Positions 32,186-41,768 of a stretch of DNA of 50,862 nucleotides are shown piece by piece. Position 1 is the stretch's first letter; each line of letters begins with the position of its first letter. The notes beneath the pieces are model-generated. The model was given only the letters and a program-made list of their open reading frames with translations, did not search any database and was not told where the DNA came from. The stretch is from Phycisphaerae bacterium. GTDB taxonomy: Bacteria > Planctomycetota > Phycisphaerae > Phycisphaerales > SM1A02. A program made the position numbers and the translations under genes. The stretch is from assembly GCA_002700845.1 (NCBI GenBank), contig PAFA01000028.1, positions 1 to 50,862 of the forward strand, in the 5' to 3' direction.

Positions 32186-33489
32186 TGGAAGACACCTTTG
32201 ATCAATTTGGAAATGCCCTTCCCCTCGGCGATGGCGACGCTTGGCCAGTGGTCGAGCGTGCCCCAGTCAGTATGGCTGTACCTTGGACTGAGCCTGGACC
32301 TCCAGCGCCAGAAACCATTGCCGACGACATGCGTACCCGTGCGGGGCGCAAAGTAGAACTTCACGGAGCAGAGGTTGGTCCCGAAGATAGCGGGCTGCTG
32401 TGGTCAGCGGTCTTCACGATCGAGGGACTTGCGGCGCCAATTTTTGTCTGGTTGGAAGAAACCGATACTCCGGCGGCTCAGCACGCCGCCGAGGCCGCCG
32501 GAGTTCCAGAACACCAATGGACCATGGTTTGGCAAACTCGCTTGGAAGGTAAAGATGCGGTCATGGAATGGGGCATGGTTCTTCGGACCATTGGCTGGTC
32601 TTGGCCCGGCACACCCGCGGTGCATGATTTGGAACTGTCTCGATGGATCATGCGCGAAGATGTCTTAGAACCCCTGCTTGCTGATCAACAGTTGGAGCCA
32701 GCCATTGAATCACTCTGGTGGGTTTCAGCTTCGCAACGCATGCAAGATGCGCCTGCGTGGTTAAAGACCAATGGCATGAATCGTTTGGGCTTGCCTGAAC
32801 TTGAGTTTCTCGAGGTTCCCGTTTCTCTGGTCCCCACCACGGCCCATCTGCTTGACGAACTTGCGGCCCGCATTGTGGAGGATGGCCCTCCTCCCCCGGG
32901 AACACGGATGGCGATTGGCCCCGAGATGGAACTTCGCGCGGTGCCTCCACGAGAAGTTCTTCATGTTCTTCCTCCAGAGATGCCGGGCCAGCTGGATGAT
33001 CGTGAGCCTGATGCGCCGCCTTCCATTGTGTTCACTGGGCCAGAAAAAATAGGGGCAACCAGGGCGACCTGGCCACCAGCGACAAACATCTTGCAACGTC
33101 TTGCCGAAGAACCTTGCGTGGTCTACCGGTCAACGCGAACGACAAAGCGTCGATCACATTTGGCTCAGCAATCGTGGGATGATTTGGGCATGATCCATGC
33201 CAAACTCAAACGCCTCGGCGTCGAAGCCTTGGTGGCGGTGAAAGCTGTTTTTGGTCCCGAAGCTTCCCGCGAGCATTGTTGGGTTCGCATCAGTACCCTT
33301 CAAGGCAATTCGGTCACTGGTGTCTTGGATGCTGACACTCGAATAGTTCCTGGGTTGAAAGCGGGAGATACCCACCAGGTCAACCGAGAAGAGATCAGTG
33401 ATTGGTGCGTGGTTCTGGATCAAAACAGATTTGACCCTGAATCGTTGCCTGCCCTCTGGCGGGCGGTTGATGCCCTTTCGGCTCCCTAA
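32182..33489 (+). CDS. DUF2314-domain protein coupled to ccsA
   Basis: A 435-residue protein whose start (ATGATG) overlaps the ccsA stop. The C-terminal ~90 residues match the DUF2314 pattern: EHCWVRISTLQGNSVTGVLDADTRIVPGLKAGD, then EEISDWCVV. The N-terminal ~300 residues, with FVWLEETDTPAAQHA and WTMVWQTRLEGKDAVMEWGMVLR, resemble the DUF4026-type region often found before DUF2314. There is no signal peptide, so it is probably cytoplasmic. Linkage to cytochrome c maturation genes is by translation overlap only; no redox motif is seen. Four bases overlap the opposite kinase-like gene at the 3' end. Function unknown. Confidence 0.72.
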   Translation: MMEDTFDQFGNALPLGDGDAWPVVERAPVSMAVPWTEPGPPAPETIADDMRTRAGRKVELHGAEVGPEDSGLLWSAVFTIEGLAAPIFVWLEETDTPAAQHAAEAAGVPEHQWTMVWQTRLEGKDAVMEWGMVLRTIGWSWPGTPAVHDLELSRWIMREDVLEPLLADQQLEPAIESLWWVSASQRMQDAPAWLKTNGMNRLGLPELEFLEVPVSLVPTTAHLLDELAARIVEDGPPPPGTRMAIGPEMELRAVPPREVLHVLPPEMPGQLDDREPDAPPSIVFTGPEKIGATRATWPPATNILQRLAEEPCVVYRSTRTTKRRSHLAQQSWDDLGMIHAKLKRLGVEALVAVKAVFGPEASREHCWVRISTLQGNSVTGVLDADTRIVPGLKAGDTHQVNREEISDWCVVLDQNRFDPESLPALWRAVDALSAP

Positions 33490-34505
33490 CCCTCTGGAAC
33501 GAGAGCCTCGCCCAACGCACGGCTGCGCTCTCTGATCCATTCAGCATTGCGTATTCCTGCCTCAACCCAAGCCAGTGTGTCGATTCCAACGACACGACCG
33601 TGAATGGCAATTGGCAAGATGGTTTCACCCGCCACTGCTTCGATCATCAGCCAAGGCAGCATCCCCCATGTCTCAGCCGGAGGTGCTTTCCCAATTCTGG
33701 AACGCCATGCTGTAATGAGGCGTTGTCCCGCTTGGTGTTTGATTCCTGCAGGCCACTTTTTGGCAGGGATTTTGCGAGACCGTCGAAGCGAGACTTGAAG
33801 CACTGCATTGGCCAGCTCGGTGGCAACGGCGTCCACTCGAACCCCATCAAAGTCCAGAATGCCACACACCCGACCTTGCTCATTGAATCGAAGATTTCGG
33901 GGGTGCCAGTCGCCATGAAGAGTTTGCTGCGGATGGTTTGAAATTCCTCGCTCTTCGACCTTTGCTCGGGCCACAGTGGCCAGATTTCCAAGAGACCGGA
34001 GTGTCAGTTCGGCGGTTGGAACATTCTCAATGGCACGTTTGATGAATCGATCGAAATGGTGTCGGTGCGGGCAACTTTTTGGGTTGAAAATCTGCCGTGA
34101 TCGAGTCGCTCTATGAAACATGGCCAGTGCAAGACCAGCCGCGCTGGCGTCTTCATTGCCCCTTCGGCCGCTTCGGCCGCTCATCCACGATTGCAGTTCC
34201 CAGACCAGTCCTTGGTATTCAACATGTCGCAGGCCATTCGCTTGCGGGCGTAAATCCGGGACAGGGAGCTTTGCATCAGCGCAATCTGCCATAACAACCC
34301 GCATAAATTCGAGCTGTTCTGCGGACAGGGCTTTTAGCGGTCGACCCTTCAAGAGGAACCGGCCTTCAGTCGCTTCAACCATATATTTGTTGGAGCCGGA
34401 TGATCCACCCTCATGGGGTCGGATCGAGTTGATTCGCCCCAGCTGCCAGCCGTCGAGGAGATCCCGAAGTTGTACGGGTGGAAAGCTGGGGTTGCTCGCA
34501 CTCAT
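33486..34505 (-). CDS. APH/choline-kinase-like phosphotransferase
   Basis: A 339-residue protein of the aminoglycoside phosphotransferase superfamily. The N-lobe has SNKYMVEATEGRFLLKGR (ATP-lysine). The catalytic loop is LHGDWHPRNLRF near 195, and the metal site is GILDFDGVRVD. Relatives phosphorylate small alcohols (homoserine, choline, hydroxy amino sugars) or proteins. The substrate is unknown and an antibiotic-resistance role is not implied. Its ATG overlaps the yicC stop (ATGA), making it the last gene of the tpiA-secG-yicC operon. Its 3' end overlaps the DUF2314 gene by four bases. Confidence 0.86.
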   Translation of the reverse strand: MSASNPSFPPVQLRDLLDGWQLGRINSIRPHEGGSSGSNKYMVEATEGRFLLKGRPLKALSAEQLEFMRVVMADCADAKLPVPDLRPQANGLRHVEYQGLVWELQSWMSGRSGRRGNEDASAAGLALAMFHRATRSRQIFNPKSCPHRHHFDRFIKRAIENVPTAELTLRSLGNLATVARAKVEERGISNHPQQTLHGDWHPRNLRFNEQGRVCGILDFDGVRVDAVATELANAVLQVSLRRSRKIPAKKWPAGIKHQAGQRLITAWRSRIGKAPPAETWGMLPWLMIEAVAGETILPIAIHGRVVGIDTLAWVEAGIRNAEWIRERSRALGEALVPEG

Positions 34506-35380
34506 TCCACGTTCTGAACCTGTTCTTTCAGTCGATCTACGGCGCTCTTGATTTCGACGATGGCCCGAGAAACATCTACCTGTTGCACTTTCGAACCAAT
34601 TGTATTGGTCTCTCTTAGCATTTCTTGCGTCAAGAAATCAAGCGTACGGCCTATCGGTTCTTTGCCGATCAGCAGCTCTCGGAATTGGAGCAAGTGGGCA
34701 TCCATTCTGGTCACTTCTTCAGAGATGTCCGAGCGTTCCGCAAAGAATGCAACTTCGCGGACCAAGTCCTTTGGATCTTCAGCCACATTGAGTGATTCAA
34801 GCATCTCGCGCATGCGTTGCAGCATCCGTTCTTCATGCTGCTTGGTGATGCTGGGGATGGCGGAACGAATGGTCTTTAGCCGCTCTTCGATGACGGCGCA
34901 CTGTGTTGATAAGTCATGCTCGAGGGCTTGTCCTTCATGCTCTCGCATTCGCTGCAGTTGCACGCATGACTCCAACGCCGCTTGCTTCGCCAACGCCCCT
35001 ACGCGGTGAAGCCGCTGCTCTTCATCAAAGACGATGACGCCCGGTAGATTGAGAATCCCAGACAGGTCAATTTTGGTGGCCGAGTGGTCGACCCCTGACA
35101 TCCCCAGGATTTGGTTGAGGTAACTTTGAAAGGCCGTCTTATCAATGCGACCGGCTCGGTCGTCGGAGGTTTCTTGCACTCGGACCGAGATCGTGAGTGA
35201 CCCACGTTGGAAGTGCTCGACGACGATTCGTTCCAAAGGCCCTTCGAGTGCCATGATTTCTTCTGGAAGTCGGACCAGGCATTTTCGGTGCCGATTGTTG
35301 ACGGATCGAATTTCGACGCCAACAGTGAGGCCACCTTCTGTACACGTGGCCGAACCAAAGCCAGTCATCGATCGCAACAC
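34502..35380 (-). CDS. yicC: YicC-family endoribonuclease
   Basis: A 292-residue protein of the YicC/YloC family, of normal length. Hallmarks are the N-terminus SMTGFGSA, VEIRSVNNRHRKCLVRLP, ERIVVEHFQRGSLTISV and the C-terminal FLTQEMLRETNTIGSKVQQVDVSRAIVEIKSAVDRLKEQVQNVE. Members have been reported to be RNases that act on small RNA. The GTG start at 35380 follows AAGGA with six bases spacing; this ribosome site overlaps the secG stop. It is followed by the kinase-like gene with a four-base overlap. Confidence 0.94.
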   Translation of the reverse strand: MLRSMTGFGSATCTEGGLTVGVEIRSVNNRHRKCLVRLPEEIMALEGPLERIVVEHFQRGSLTISVRVQETSDDRAGRIDKTAFQSYLNQILGMSGVDHSATKIDLSGILNLPGVIVFDEEQRLHRVGALAKQAALESCVQLQRMREHEGQALEHDLSTQCAVIEERLKTIRSAIPSITKQHEERMLQRMREMLESLNVAEDPKDLVREVAFFAERSDISEEVTRMDAHLLQFRELLIGKEPIGRTLDFLTQEMLRETNTIGSKVQQVDVSRAIVEIKSAVDRLKEQVQNVE

Positions 35381-35383
35381 GAT

Positions 35384-35779
35384 TTATCCTTCAGGATCGA
35401 CGCTATCGTCGGAAGTGCTCGGCGCGGTGTCGATCTCCGCCGATGGGATGACAGTGGCCGGAGTGGTATCAGGAGTGGTGGCGTCGACGGCTTCCACGGC
35501 TTCCGCTGGGCCAGCGGACTCGGTGTCACCAGGTCCCGCCGAGATGTTCAATCCGATGGCCAAGCCGAGATACAGCACAAAGGCCACAACCGTGACCCAC
35601 GTCAGGGTGTCCCCAACGCGGCCACCCAGCAGGGAGTCGGCACTGCCAGCACTGGAGCCACCAAATGCGGCGGAGAGGCCGCCACCCTTGGGACGCTGCA
35701 TCAGAATGACCAAGATCATCACTGTGGAAACGACCATAAAGAGGCCGGTCAGGAGGTAAAAGTTGTTGACGTTGTTCAT
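35384..35779 (-). CDS. secG: Preprotein translocase subunit SecG
   Basis: A 131-residue membrane protein with two helices at about 8-26 and 58-80. Between them is the SecG loop LMQRPKGGGLSAAFGG. The C-terminal ~50 residues are an acidic, Ala/Thr/Pro-rich cytoplasmic tail, common in planctomycete SecG. It stabilises the SecYEG channel during export. It overlaps tpiA by four bases and its TAA follows the AAGGA used by yicC. The arrangement tpiA-secG-yicC recurs in related bacteria. Confidence 0.92.
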   Translation of the reverse strand: MNNVNNFYLLTGLFMVVSTVMILVILMQRPKGGGLSAAFGGSSAGSADSLLGGRVGDTLTWVTVVAFVLYLGLAIGLNISAGPGDTESAGPAEAVEAVDATTPDTTPATVIPSAEIDTAPSTSDDSVDPEG

Positions 35780-36558
35780 GCTTGGCTCTCGGCCTTGGCG
35801 GCGGTCACCGCGTTGATGATGGCAAGGAAGTCAGAAGACTTCAGTGAGGCGCCTCCGACAAGGAAACCGTCCACGTCGGGTTTGGCAAACAATTCCGCCG
35901 CATTGGCGGGCTTGACCGAACCTCCGTATTGGATACGGACGGCATCGGCCACGACTTGATCATAGTGTTCTGCGAGCGCTGCTCGAAGATCTGCGTGGAC
36001 CTCTTGGGCGTCTTCTGGTGTAGCCGTCAATCCGGTGCCAATGGCCCAGACCGGCTCGTATGCGATGACCAAGCGGGAGAGTGCTGCGGCGGGTAGCCCT
36101 TCAAGGGCGTGGGCCAATTGGGCTCGGTTCACTTCACGTTGCCGCTGGGCTTCACGCTCTTCTTTCAGCTCACCGGTACACAAGATGGCAGAGAACCCCG
36201 CATTGAGCGTTGCGTGGAGTTTTTCTCGGACCATCTCATTGCTCTCGCCGATCACATGTCGTCGCTCTGAGTGGCCAATCAAGACCCACTCCACGCCGCA
36301 GTCCTCAAGCATGGGCAATGAGACTTCGCCGGTATAGGCGCCGGATGCCTCGTGATGGACATCTTGGGCGCCAAGCATTGGCGGAGCAGATTCCACAACG
36401 TCGGCAACCAGAGCCAAGTAGGGAAAGGCCGGGAACATCACCACTTCAGCCCCCAGGGGGCCTCGAGCAAGGCCTTCAGCGATGGATTCAGCAAGGTCCG
36501 CGCCGTCGCCAGCGTTGAGGTTCATCTTCCAGTTGCCGCCAATAATCGGAGTTCGCAC
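35776..36558 (-). CDS. tpiA: Triosephosphate isomerase
   Basis: A 260-residue TIM barrel, normal length, interconverting dihydroxyacetone phosphate and glyceraldehyde 3-phosphate. Signatures are IGGNWKMNLNAGDG at the start (Asn, Lys), GHSERRHVIGES (catalytic His), AYEPVWAIGTGLTATPE (catalytic Glu) and IQYGGSVKPANA. I place the GTG start at 36558, after AAGGAC with seven bases spacing. Residues encoded further upstream are antisense to alaS and not part of the protein. It leads the secG-yicC-kinase operon and diverges from alaS 111 bases away. Confidence 0.96.
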   Translation of the reverse strand: MRTPIIGGNWKMNLNAGDGADLAESIAEGLARGPLGAEVVMFPAFPYLALVADVVESAPPMLGAQDVHHEASGAYTGEVSLPMLEDCGVEWVLIGHSERRHVIGESNEMVREKLHATLNAGFSAILCTGELKEEREAQRQREVNRAQLAHALEGLPAAALSRLVIAYEPVWAIGTGLTATPEDAQEVHADLRAALAEHYDQVVADAVRIQYGGSVKPANAAELFAKPDVDGFLVGGASLKSSDFLAIINAVTAAKAESQA

Positions 36559-36642
36559 AGAGCAGGTCCTTTTCCGGTGGGAAACGACACAGGTTAGCCG
36601 ACGCCCCGGCGTTCCGCACGCAGGAAATTGCCAGGGAATCCG

Positions 36643-36648
36643 TACAAT
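36643..36648 (+). promoter_or_regulatory. Candidate -10 hexamer for alaS
   Basis: TACAAT lies 21 bases before the ATG, leaving a short leader that contains a GGAG ribosome site. This contrasts with the leaderless-looking genes elsewhere in the window. Confidence 0.35.
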
Positions 36649-36669
36649 TGAACCTTCTGGAGTCCAATC

Positions 36670-39456
36670 ATGTCCCCGACCGCGGCCGAAGTACGTCAGC
36701 AGTTTCTCGATTTCTTTTCTCAACGCCACCAGCACACCGTGGTTGATTCGAGCCCCGTGGTGCCGCATGACGACCCCACCCTGCTGTTTACCAATGCTGG
36801 GATGAATCAATTTAAGGATGTTTTTCTGGGCCGAGGTGGCCGAGACTTCGTCCGCGCGGTTGATACGCAGAAGTGCATTCGGGCCGGTGGTAAACACAAC
36901 GACTTGGAAGACGTTGGGCGGGACACCTACCACCACACCTTTTTTGAAATGCTGGGCAATTGGTCGTTCGGGGATTACTTCAAAGGCGAAGCGATTGCTT
37001 GGGCTTGGGAGCTGCTCACGGATGTGTGGGGCTTGCCGCCAGAGCGTTTGCATGTTTCAGTCTTCGCGGGTGATGTGTCAGACGGCCTCCCGCCTGATGA
37101 AGAGGCCGCTGAACTTTGGCGCCAGTTTGTTCCTGACGAGCGGATCTCTCGCTTTGACAAGAAAGACAACTTCTGGGAGATGGGGGCCACAGGCCCGTGT
37201 GGTCCATGTTCAGAAATCCACTTTGATGGCACGCCCGATCTGAGTGGCGCCCACTTGGTCAATGCCGATGATCCAAGAGTGATTGAGATTTGGAACTTGG
37301 TCTTCATGCAATTCAATCGCGGTGAAGATGGGAGTTTGGTGCCGTTGCCAGCGAAGCATGTGGACACCGGTATGGGGTTTGAGCGAATCGTCCGCGTTCT
37401 TCAAAACAAGGACAGCAACTACGACACTGATGTGTTCACTGGGATCTTTGAAGCCATTCGTTCGCGTACAAACGCCCGGCCCTACGGCGCAGATCTTCAT
37501 GATTCATTGGATACGGCGTACCGAATTTTGGCCGACCACCTCCGATGTTTGTCGGTGGCCTTGGCGGATGGGGCAAGACCGGGTTCTGATGGTCGCAATT
37601 ATGTGTTGCGTCGCATTCTCCGCCGAGCGGTGAGACATGCCTCTCAGACCTTTGGCGTGCAACAGCCCTGTTTGTTCGAAATGGTTCCGGCAGTCACCGA
37701 AAGTCTTGGTGCGGTGTTTCCCGAGTTGGTGCGTCAGCAAGAAAAAGTGCAATCGGCAATTCATGACGAAGAGGAATCGTTCCACCGAACATTGGGTAGG
37801 GGTACAGAACTTTTTGCTCAGGCGGCAGCCGAAGCAAATGAAACCAAAGTGATTGACGGGCTTACTGCTTTTCGTTTGCACGACACCTATGGCTTCCCCG
37901 TGGACTTGACCCAGGTCATGGCTGAAGAAGCTGGCCTCGCCGTGGATTTAACAGGGTACGAAGCAGAAATGGAGGCGGCACGGGAACGCAGTCGATCCGG
38001 CGGGAGTGCTGGTGATGAGGCCGATCTTCCGCCAGAGCGTTTGGCTGAATTGGCCCAGCATGTATCAGCAACCGATGACAGCGCTCGCAATGTTCACAAT
38101 CGGCAGTCCGCAAAAGTCGGTGCCCTTCTGATCTTGGGTGATCTGGTCAGCGAAGCCAGTGCTGGTCATACCGTTGCAGTGGTCTTGGACCAGACCAACT
38201 TTTACGCCGAGATGGGGGGGCAAGTTGGTGATACCGGGATTCTTGAATCAGAAGATGTCCGCATTTGCGTTCATGACACAAAGCGCTGTGGGGATTTTGT
38301 ATTGCACCTGGGCAAGGTTGAATCAGGCACGGTGCGTCCAGGTATGACCGTGCAGACCTGCTTGGACACCGATCGCCGAAATGGAATAGAAGCCCATCAC
38401 ACGAGCACCCACTTGTTGAACTTGGGGTTGCGATCGGTGATTGGAGAAGAGGCTGAACAGCGAGGATCCTTGGTGGAGGCTGATCGGTTGCGTTTCGATT
38501 ACGCCACGTCATCCGCGCCAACCCCAGAGGATTTGGCCCGGGTGGAGTCCATAGTTCGAAAGGCAATTCAGGAAGATCTTCCGGTGGCCACAAGCCTCGC
38601 GCCACTTGAAGCGGCGAAATCCATCCAAGGCCTACGAGCGGTCTTTGGCGAACGCTATCCCGATCCAGTCCGGGTCGTGTCAATCGGTCCGACAACTGAT
38701 GAACTTCTGGCCAACCCAGCCGCCGACTGGACCGGATATTCCATTGAATTCTGTGGCGGAACGCATGCTGCGCGTACCGGAACTGCCCAAGATTTTGCCC
38801 TTCTGGGTGAAGGATCATTGTCGGCTGGAGTACGGCGGGTTAATGGTGTGGTGGGTCCGGCAGCGAGGCTTGCCCACGAATTGGCTGGCTCATTGTCCAA
38901 TGACATTGACGTGGTTGCTGCAACGAGTGATCCGGATTTCCCAGAAGCATTCGCAGCGTTACTCAAGACCATTGAGGCTGCGATTATCCCGCTGTCTTCT
39001 CGTTCAGGCATTGAAGCAAAGTTGACCACCCTCCGTGATCGAGCCAAACAGTTGCGAAAGGCGGCGGCCGCGGGAAGTCGTGATCTTGCGATCGATCGGG
39101 CTCGGAAACTGATTCCCGAACCAGCAGGCTTTGTCATTGCACGGGTGGATGAGGCGGCGGATCGGGATGCCTTGATGGCAGCCCTCGATACCGTTCGTGG
39201 CAATCAGCCAGCAGCCCCGGTTCTCTTGCTCGCGGCCGATCTTGATGAAAATAAAGTGGTCATTGTTGCTCGGGTCCCTGATACCGCCATTGCTCAAGGT
39301 TTAAAAGCCGGGGATTGGGCTCGGTGTGCGGCCGAGGCTTGTGGAGGCAAAGGTGGTGGCCGTCCAGATATGGCTCAGGCCGGCGGGAAAGATGCTTCAT
39401 TGGCCGACGCCGCCCTCAACGCCGCACGAAATTTCGCCAATGAACGTCTGGCCTGA
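36670..39456 (+). CDS. alaS: Alanyl-tRNA synthetase
   Basis: A 928-residue class II synthetase, somewhat longer than E. coli AlaS (876). The catalytic core includes SSPVVPHDDPTLLFTNAGMNQFKDVFLG and NWSFGDYFKGEAIAWAWELL. The editing domain has HHTSTH near 576 and CGGTH near 695 as the zinc site for hydrolysing mischarged Ser/Gly-tRNA(Ala). The C-Ala domain ends CGGKGGGRPDMAQAGGKD. It charges tRNA(Ala). GGAG lies about eight bases before the ATG. The downstream gene starts 30 bases after the stop. Confidence 0.97.
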   Translation: MSPTAAEVRQQFLDFFSQRHQHTVVDSSPVVPHDDPTLLFTNAGMNQFKDVFLGRGGRDFVRAVDTQKCIRAGGKHNDLEDVGRDTYHHTFFEMLGNWSFGDYFKGEAIAWAWELLTDVWGLPPERLHVSVFAGDVSDGLPPDEEAAELWRQFVPDERISRFDKKDNFWEMGATGPCGPCSEIHFDGTPDLSGAHLVNADDPRVIEIWNLVFMQFNRGEDGSLVPLPAKHVDTGMGFERIVRVLQNKDSNYDTDVFTGIFEAIRSRTNARPYGADLHDSLDTAYRILADHLRCLSVALADGARPGSDGRNYVLRRILRRAVRHASQTFGVQQPCLFEMVPAVTESLGAVFPELVRQQEKVQSAIHDEEESFHRTLGRGTELFAQAAAEANETKVIDGLTAFRLHDTYGFPVDLTQVMAEEAGLAVDLTGYEAEMEAARERSRSGGSAGDEADLPPERLAELAQHVSATDDSARNVHNRQSAKVGALLILGDLVSEASAGHTVAVVLDQTNFYAEMGGQVGDTGILESEDVRICVHDTKRCGDFVLHLGKVESGTVRPGMTVQTCLDTDRRNGIEAHHTSTHLLNLGLRSVIGEEAEQRGSLVEADRLRFDYATSSAPTPEDLARVESIVRKAIQEDLPVATSLAPLEAAKSIQGLRAVFGERYPDPVRVVSIGPTTDELLANPAADWTGYSIEFCGGTHAARTGTAQDFALLGEGSLSAGVRRVNGVVGPAARLAHELAGSLSNDIDVVAATSDPDFPEAFAALLKTIEAAIIPLSSRSGIEAKLTTLRDRAKQLRKAAAAGSRDLAIDRARKLIPEPAGFVIARVDEAADRDALMAALDTVRGNQPAAPVLLLAADLDENKVVIVARVPDTAIAQGLKAGDWARCAAEACGGKGGGRPDMAQAGGKDASLADAALNAARNFANERLA

Positions 39457-39486
39457 TACGCTCGTCAAAGCCGCAAGGAGTCCTTC

Positions 39487-40374
39487 ATGTCCCTGAATCG
39501 CCGCAGCTTTACGGCAGTCGCTGGAGCTACCATGACCGCACCTGTTTTCGGAGCTTTTCGCGCGAAGCCTTCCTTCGAGATTTCCTTAGCCCAGTGGTCC
39601 CTGCACCGGACCATTTATGGCGGGAAGCTGGACAACATGGGCTTTCCGGAATACACCAAGAAAGAATTTGGAATTGAAGCGGTTGAATATGTGAACCAGT
39701 TCTTCAAAGACAAAGCCGAAGACATGGCGTACTTGAAAGAGTTAAAGAGCCGCTGCGATGATTTGGCGGTCAAGAGCGTTTTGATCATGTGCGACGGTGA
39801 GGGCCAACTGGGCGATGCTGATGAAGGTGCGCGGACCAAGGCGGTAGAGAATCACTACCGGTGGATTACCGCGGCTCAATATTTGGGTTGCCATTCCATT
39901 CGGGTGAATGCTTCAAGTTCAGGGAACTGGGCCGAGCAAATGATGCGTGCAGCCGATGGACTCCGAAGACTGTCTGAATTTGGCGAGCAACACGGCATCA
40001 ACGTGTTGGTCGAAAACCATGGCGGGCTTTCTTCCAACGGAATGTGGTTGCACGGAGTGATGCGCACAGTGGATCACCCAAGATGCGGCACCCTGCCTGA
40101 TTTTGGAAACTTCACCGTAAGCGGTTCAGAAACCTACGATCGATACAAGGGCGTTGAAGAATTAATGCCCTATGCCAAGGCGGTGAGCGCGAAGAGCCGA
40201 AAATTTGACCTTGAAGGCAACGAATCTGAGACCAACTTTGTCCGCATGATGGACATTGTCAAGAAGTACGGATACAGCGGCTATGTTGGCATTGAGTGGG
40301 AAGGTAGTGATCCCTCTGAACAAGAAGGCATCATGGCCACGAAGAATCTGTTGGAAAAGATTCGTTCAACGTGA
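39487..40374 (+). CDS. Sugar phosphate isomerase/epimerase-like TIM barrel, Tat signal
   Basis: A 295-residue protein of the xylose-isomerase-like TIM-barrel family (hydroxypyruvate isomerase/IolE type). The N-terminus [24 protein letters not shown] resembles a twin-arginine signal, so it may be exported folded. Barrel residues include [37 protein letters not shown] (metal-binding Glu and His), PDFGNF and [16 protein letters not shown] (metal Glu). The substrate is unknown; many exported planctomycete paralogs exist. AAGGAG precedes the ATG. Its stop overlaps the GTG start of tmk (GTGA). Confidence 0.87.
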   Translation: MSLNRRSFTAVAGATMTAPVFGAFRAKPSFEISLAQWSLHRTIYGGKLDNMGFPEYTKKEFGIEAVEYVNQFFKDKAEDMAYLKELKSRCDDLAVKSVLIMCDGEGQLGDADEGARTKAVENHYRWITAAQYLGCHSIRVNASSSGNWAEQMMRAADGLRRLSEFGEQHGINVLVENHGGLSSNGMWLHGVMRTVDHPRCGTLPDFGNFTVSGSETYDRYKGVEELMPYAKAVSAKSRKFDLEGNESETNFVRMMDIVKKYGYSGYVGIEWEGSDPSEQEGIMATKNLLEKIRST

Positions 40375-41072
40375 GCCTTCCTGCAGAACACATTCCGTGG
40401 TTGTCCGACTTGTCAGGAAAGTTTGTTGTTGTGGAAGGACCTGATGGCTCAGGTAAGTCCACCCAAGCTGCCCGCTTGGCTTCGATTCTGCGTGATGTGA
40501 AATTGGAAGTGGTCGAAGTTCGTGAGCCTGGAGGGACACCTCTTGGTGAACGGCTGCGATCCGTCCTCTTGGACCCGGAGACGGGGGAGATTGATGTCCG
40601 CGCCGAGATGCTCCTTTACATGGCCAGCCGTGCGGAACTCGTAGCTTCCCGTATTCGTCCCGCACTCTTGCGTGGTGCTTGCGTGATTGCCGACCGGTTT
40701 GTCTCCTCCACGTTGGCGTATCAAGGAGCAGCGGGCGGGCTCGATCAATCTGCTATCCGCGACGCGGCTCGCGCTGCTTGCGGGGATGTAAATCCTGATC
40801 TGGTCGCCATTTTTGACGTTGACGAACCGACCGCTGCGGGACGCATGGGGCTTTTGCGAGATCGTATGGAGGCTCGTGGTTCGGCTTACCACGCGGCGGT
40901 GCGTCGTGGATATCACGAACAAGCAGAGACTGAGCCTGAAACGCATGTGCTCATCGACGCTGCTCGAAGTTTTGATCATGTCTTTGCGGATTTCCTAGCC
41001 GTTTTGGCGAGCCGATTTGGCCGCCCGGAAATTCAATCAAATTCGTCTCCCCGGAACGTCGAGGCCAAGTAG
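40371..41072 (+). CDS. tmk: Thymidylate kinase
   Basis: A 233-residue P-loop kinase that phosphorylates dTMP to dTDP. The P-loop GPDGSGKST is at 23-31, then [14 protein letters not shown] and the DR(F/Y) motif in [13 protein letters not shown]. The LID region is [14 protein letters not shown]. It starts with GTG overlapping the upstream TGA. The C-terminal tail (about 15 residues past the usual end) overlaps lptB, read on the other strand, by 40 bases. With folA it is the second dTMP-pathway gene in the window. Confidence 0.95.
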   Translation: MSLPAEHIPWLSDLSGKFVVVEGPDGSGKSTQAARLASILRDVKLEVVEVREPGGTPLGERLRSVLLDPETGEIDVRAEMLLYMASRAELVASRIRPALLRGACVIADRFVSSTLAYQGAAGGLDQSAIRDAARAACGDVNPDLVAIFDVDEPTAAGRMGLLRDRMEARGSAYHAAVRRGYHEQAETEPETHVLIDAARSFDHVFADFLAVLASRFGRPEIQSNSSPRNVEAK

Positions 41073-41767
41073 GCCTGCCGTACAACTGCGTCGTTGATCA
41101 GTTCCTTTGGCGGTCCCTCGGCCAAGTTTCGACCTTCGTGCAAGATGTACGCACGGTCGCAAATGCGTAGTGTTTGTTGCACGTTGTGGTCGGTCACCAA
41201 AATAGCGATGCCACTGCTTGCCAACCGGCGGACCTCAGCTTGAAGTTCTTCAACGGTGTGCGGGTCAACTGCAGCAAAGGGCTCGTCCAGCAGCAGCAAA
41301 CGAGGTTTACACGCCATAGCTCGAGCAATTTCAAGTCTTCGGCGTTCGCCACCTGAGCATGTTTCCGCCAAGTCTTCCGCTTTGTGGCGGAGCCCAAACC
41401 GTTCGATCAATTCCCGAGCTTTGTTTTTCCGACTGTTGGGCGTTGGCTCATGCAGCTCCAGTACTGCGAGCAAATTTTCCAAAACCGTGAGGCCTCGAAA
41501 CACACTTGGTTCTTGTGCGAGGTAGCCCATGCCAAGCCGCGCTCGACGATGCATAGGCTCCTTGGTGATATCTCTGCCGTCAAATTGCACTGAACCCTCG
41601 TCGGGTTCGAGCATGCCAATTGCCATTCTGAAACTTGTGGTTTTGCCAGCGCCATTTCTTCCAAGCAGACCCACAACCTCGCCAGCTTCAATGAAAAAGC
41701 TGGCCCCATCGACCACACGGCGAGCGCCGAACTTTTTGACAAGTTGTTTGGCATCGAGCAGGGGCAC
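41033..41767 (-). CDS. lptB: LPS export ABC transporter ATP-binding protein LptB
   Basis: A 244-residue ABC ATPase closely following the LptB pattern. Walker A GRNGAGKTT is at 37-45, LARLGMGYLAQEPSVFRGLTVLENL contains the Q-loop, the signature is CSGGERRRLEIARAM and Walker B is RLLLLDEPFAAVDP. LptB drives LPS transport to the outer membrane with LptFG. lptA, lptC, lptF and lptG are not in this window. The GTG start follows the TAA of a membrane-protein gene by one base, with AGGA upstream, so it is the last gene of a four-gene run (43925 to 41033). Its 3' end overlaps tmk by 40 bases. Confidence 0.92.
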   Translation of the reverse strand: MPLLDAKQLVKKFGARRVVDGASFFIEAGEVVGLLGRNGAGKTTSFRMAIGMLEPDEGSVQFDGRDITKEPMHRRARLGMGYLAQEPSVFRGLTVLENLLAVLELHEPTPNSRKNKARELIERFGLRHKAEDLAETCSGGERRRLEIARAMACKPRLLLLDEPFAAVDPHTVEELQAEVRRLASSGIAILVTDHNVQQTLRICDRAYILHEGRNLAEGPPKELINDAVVRQAYLASTFRGDEFD

Positions 41768-41768
41768 G

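Noticed and set aside
33486-34505. Antibiotic-resistance kinase
   Set aside because: The fold is APH-like, but the gene sits in a housekeeping tpiA-secG-yicC operon, and the family includes many metabolic kinases.
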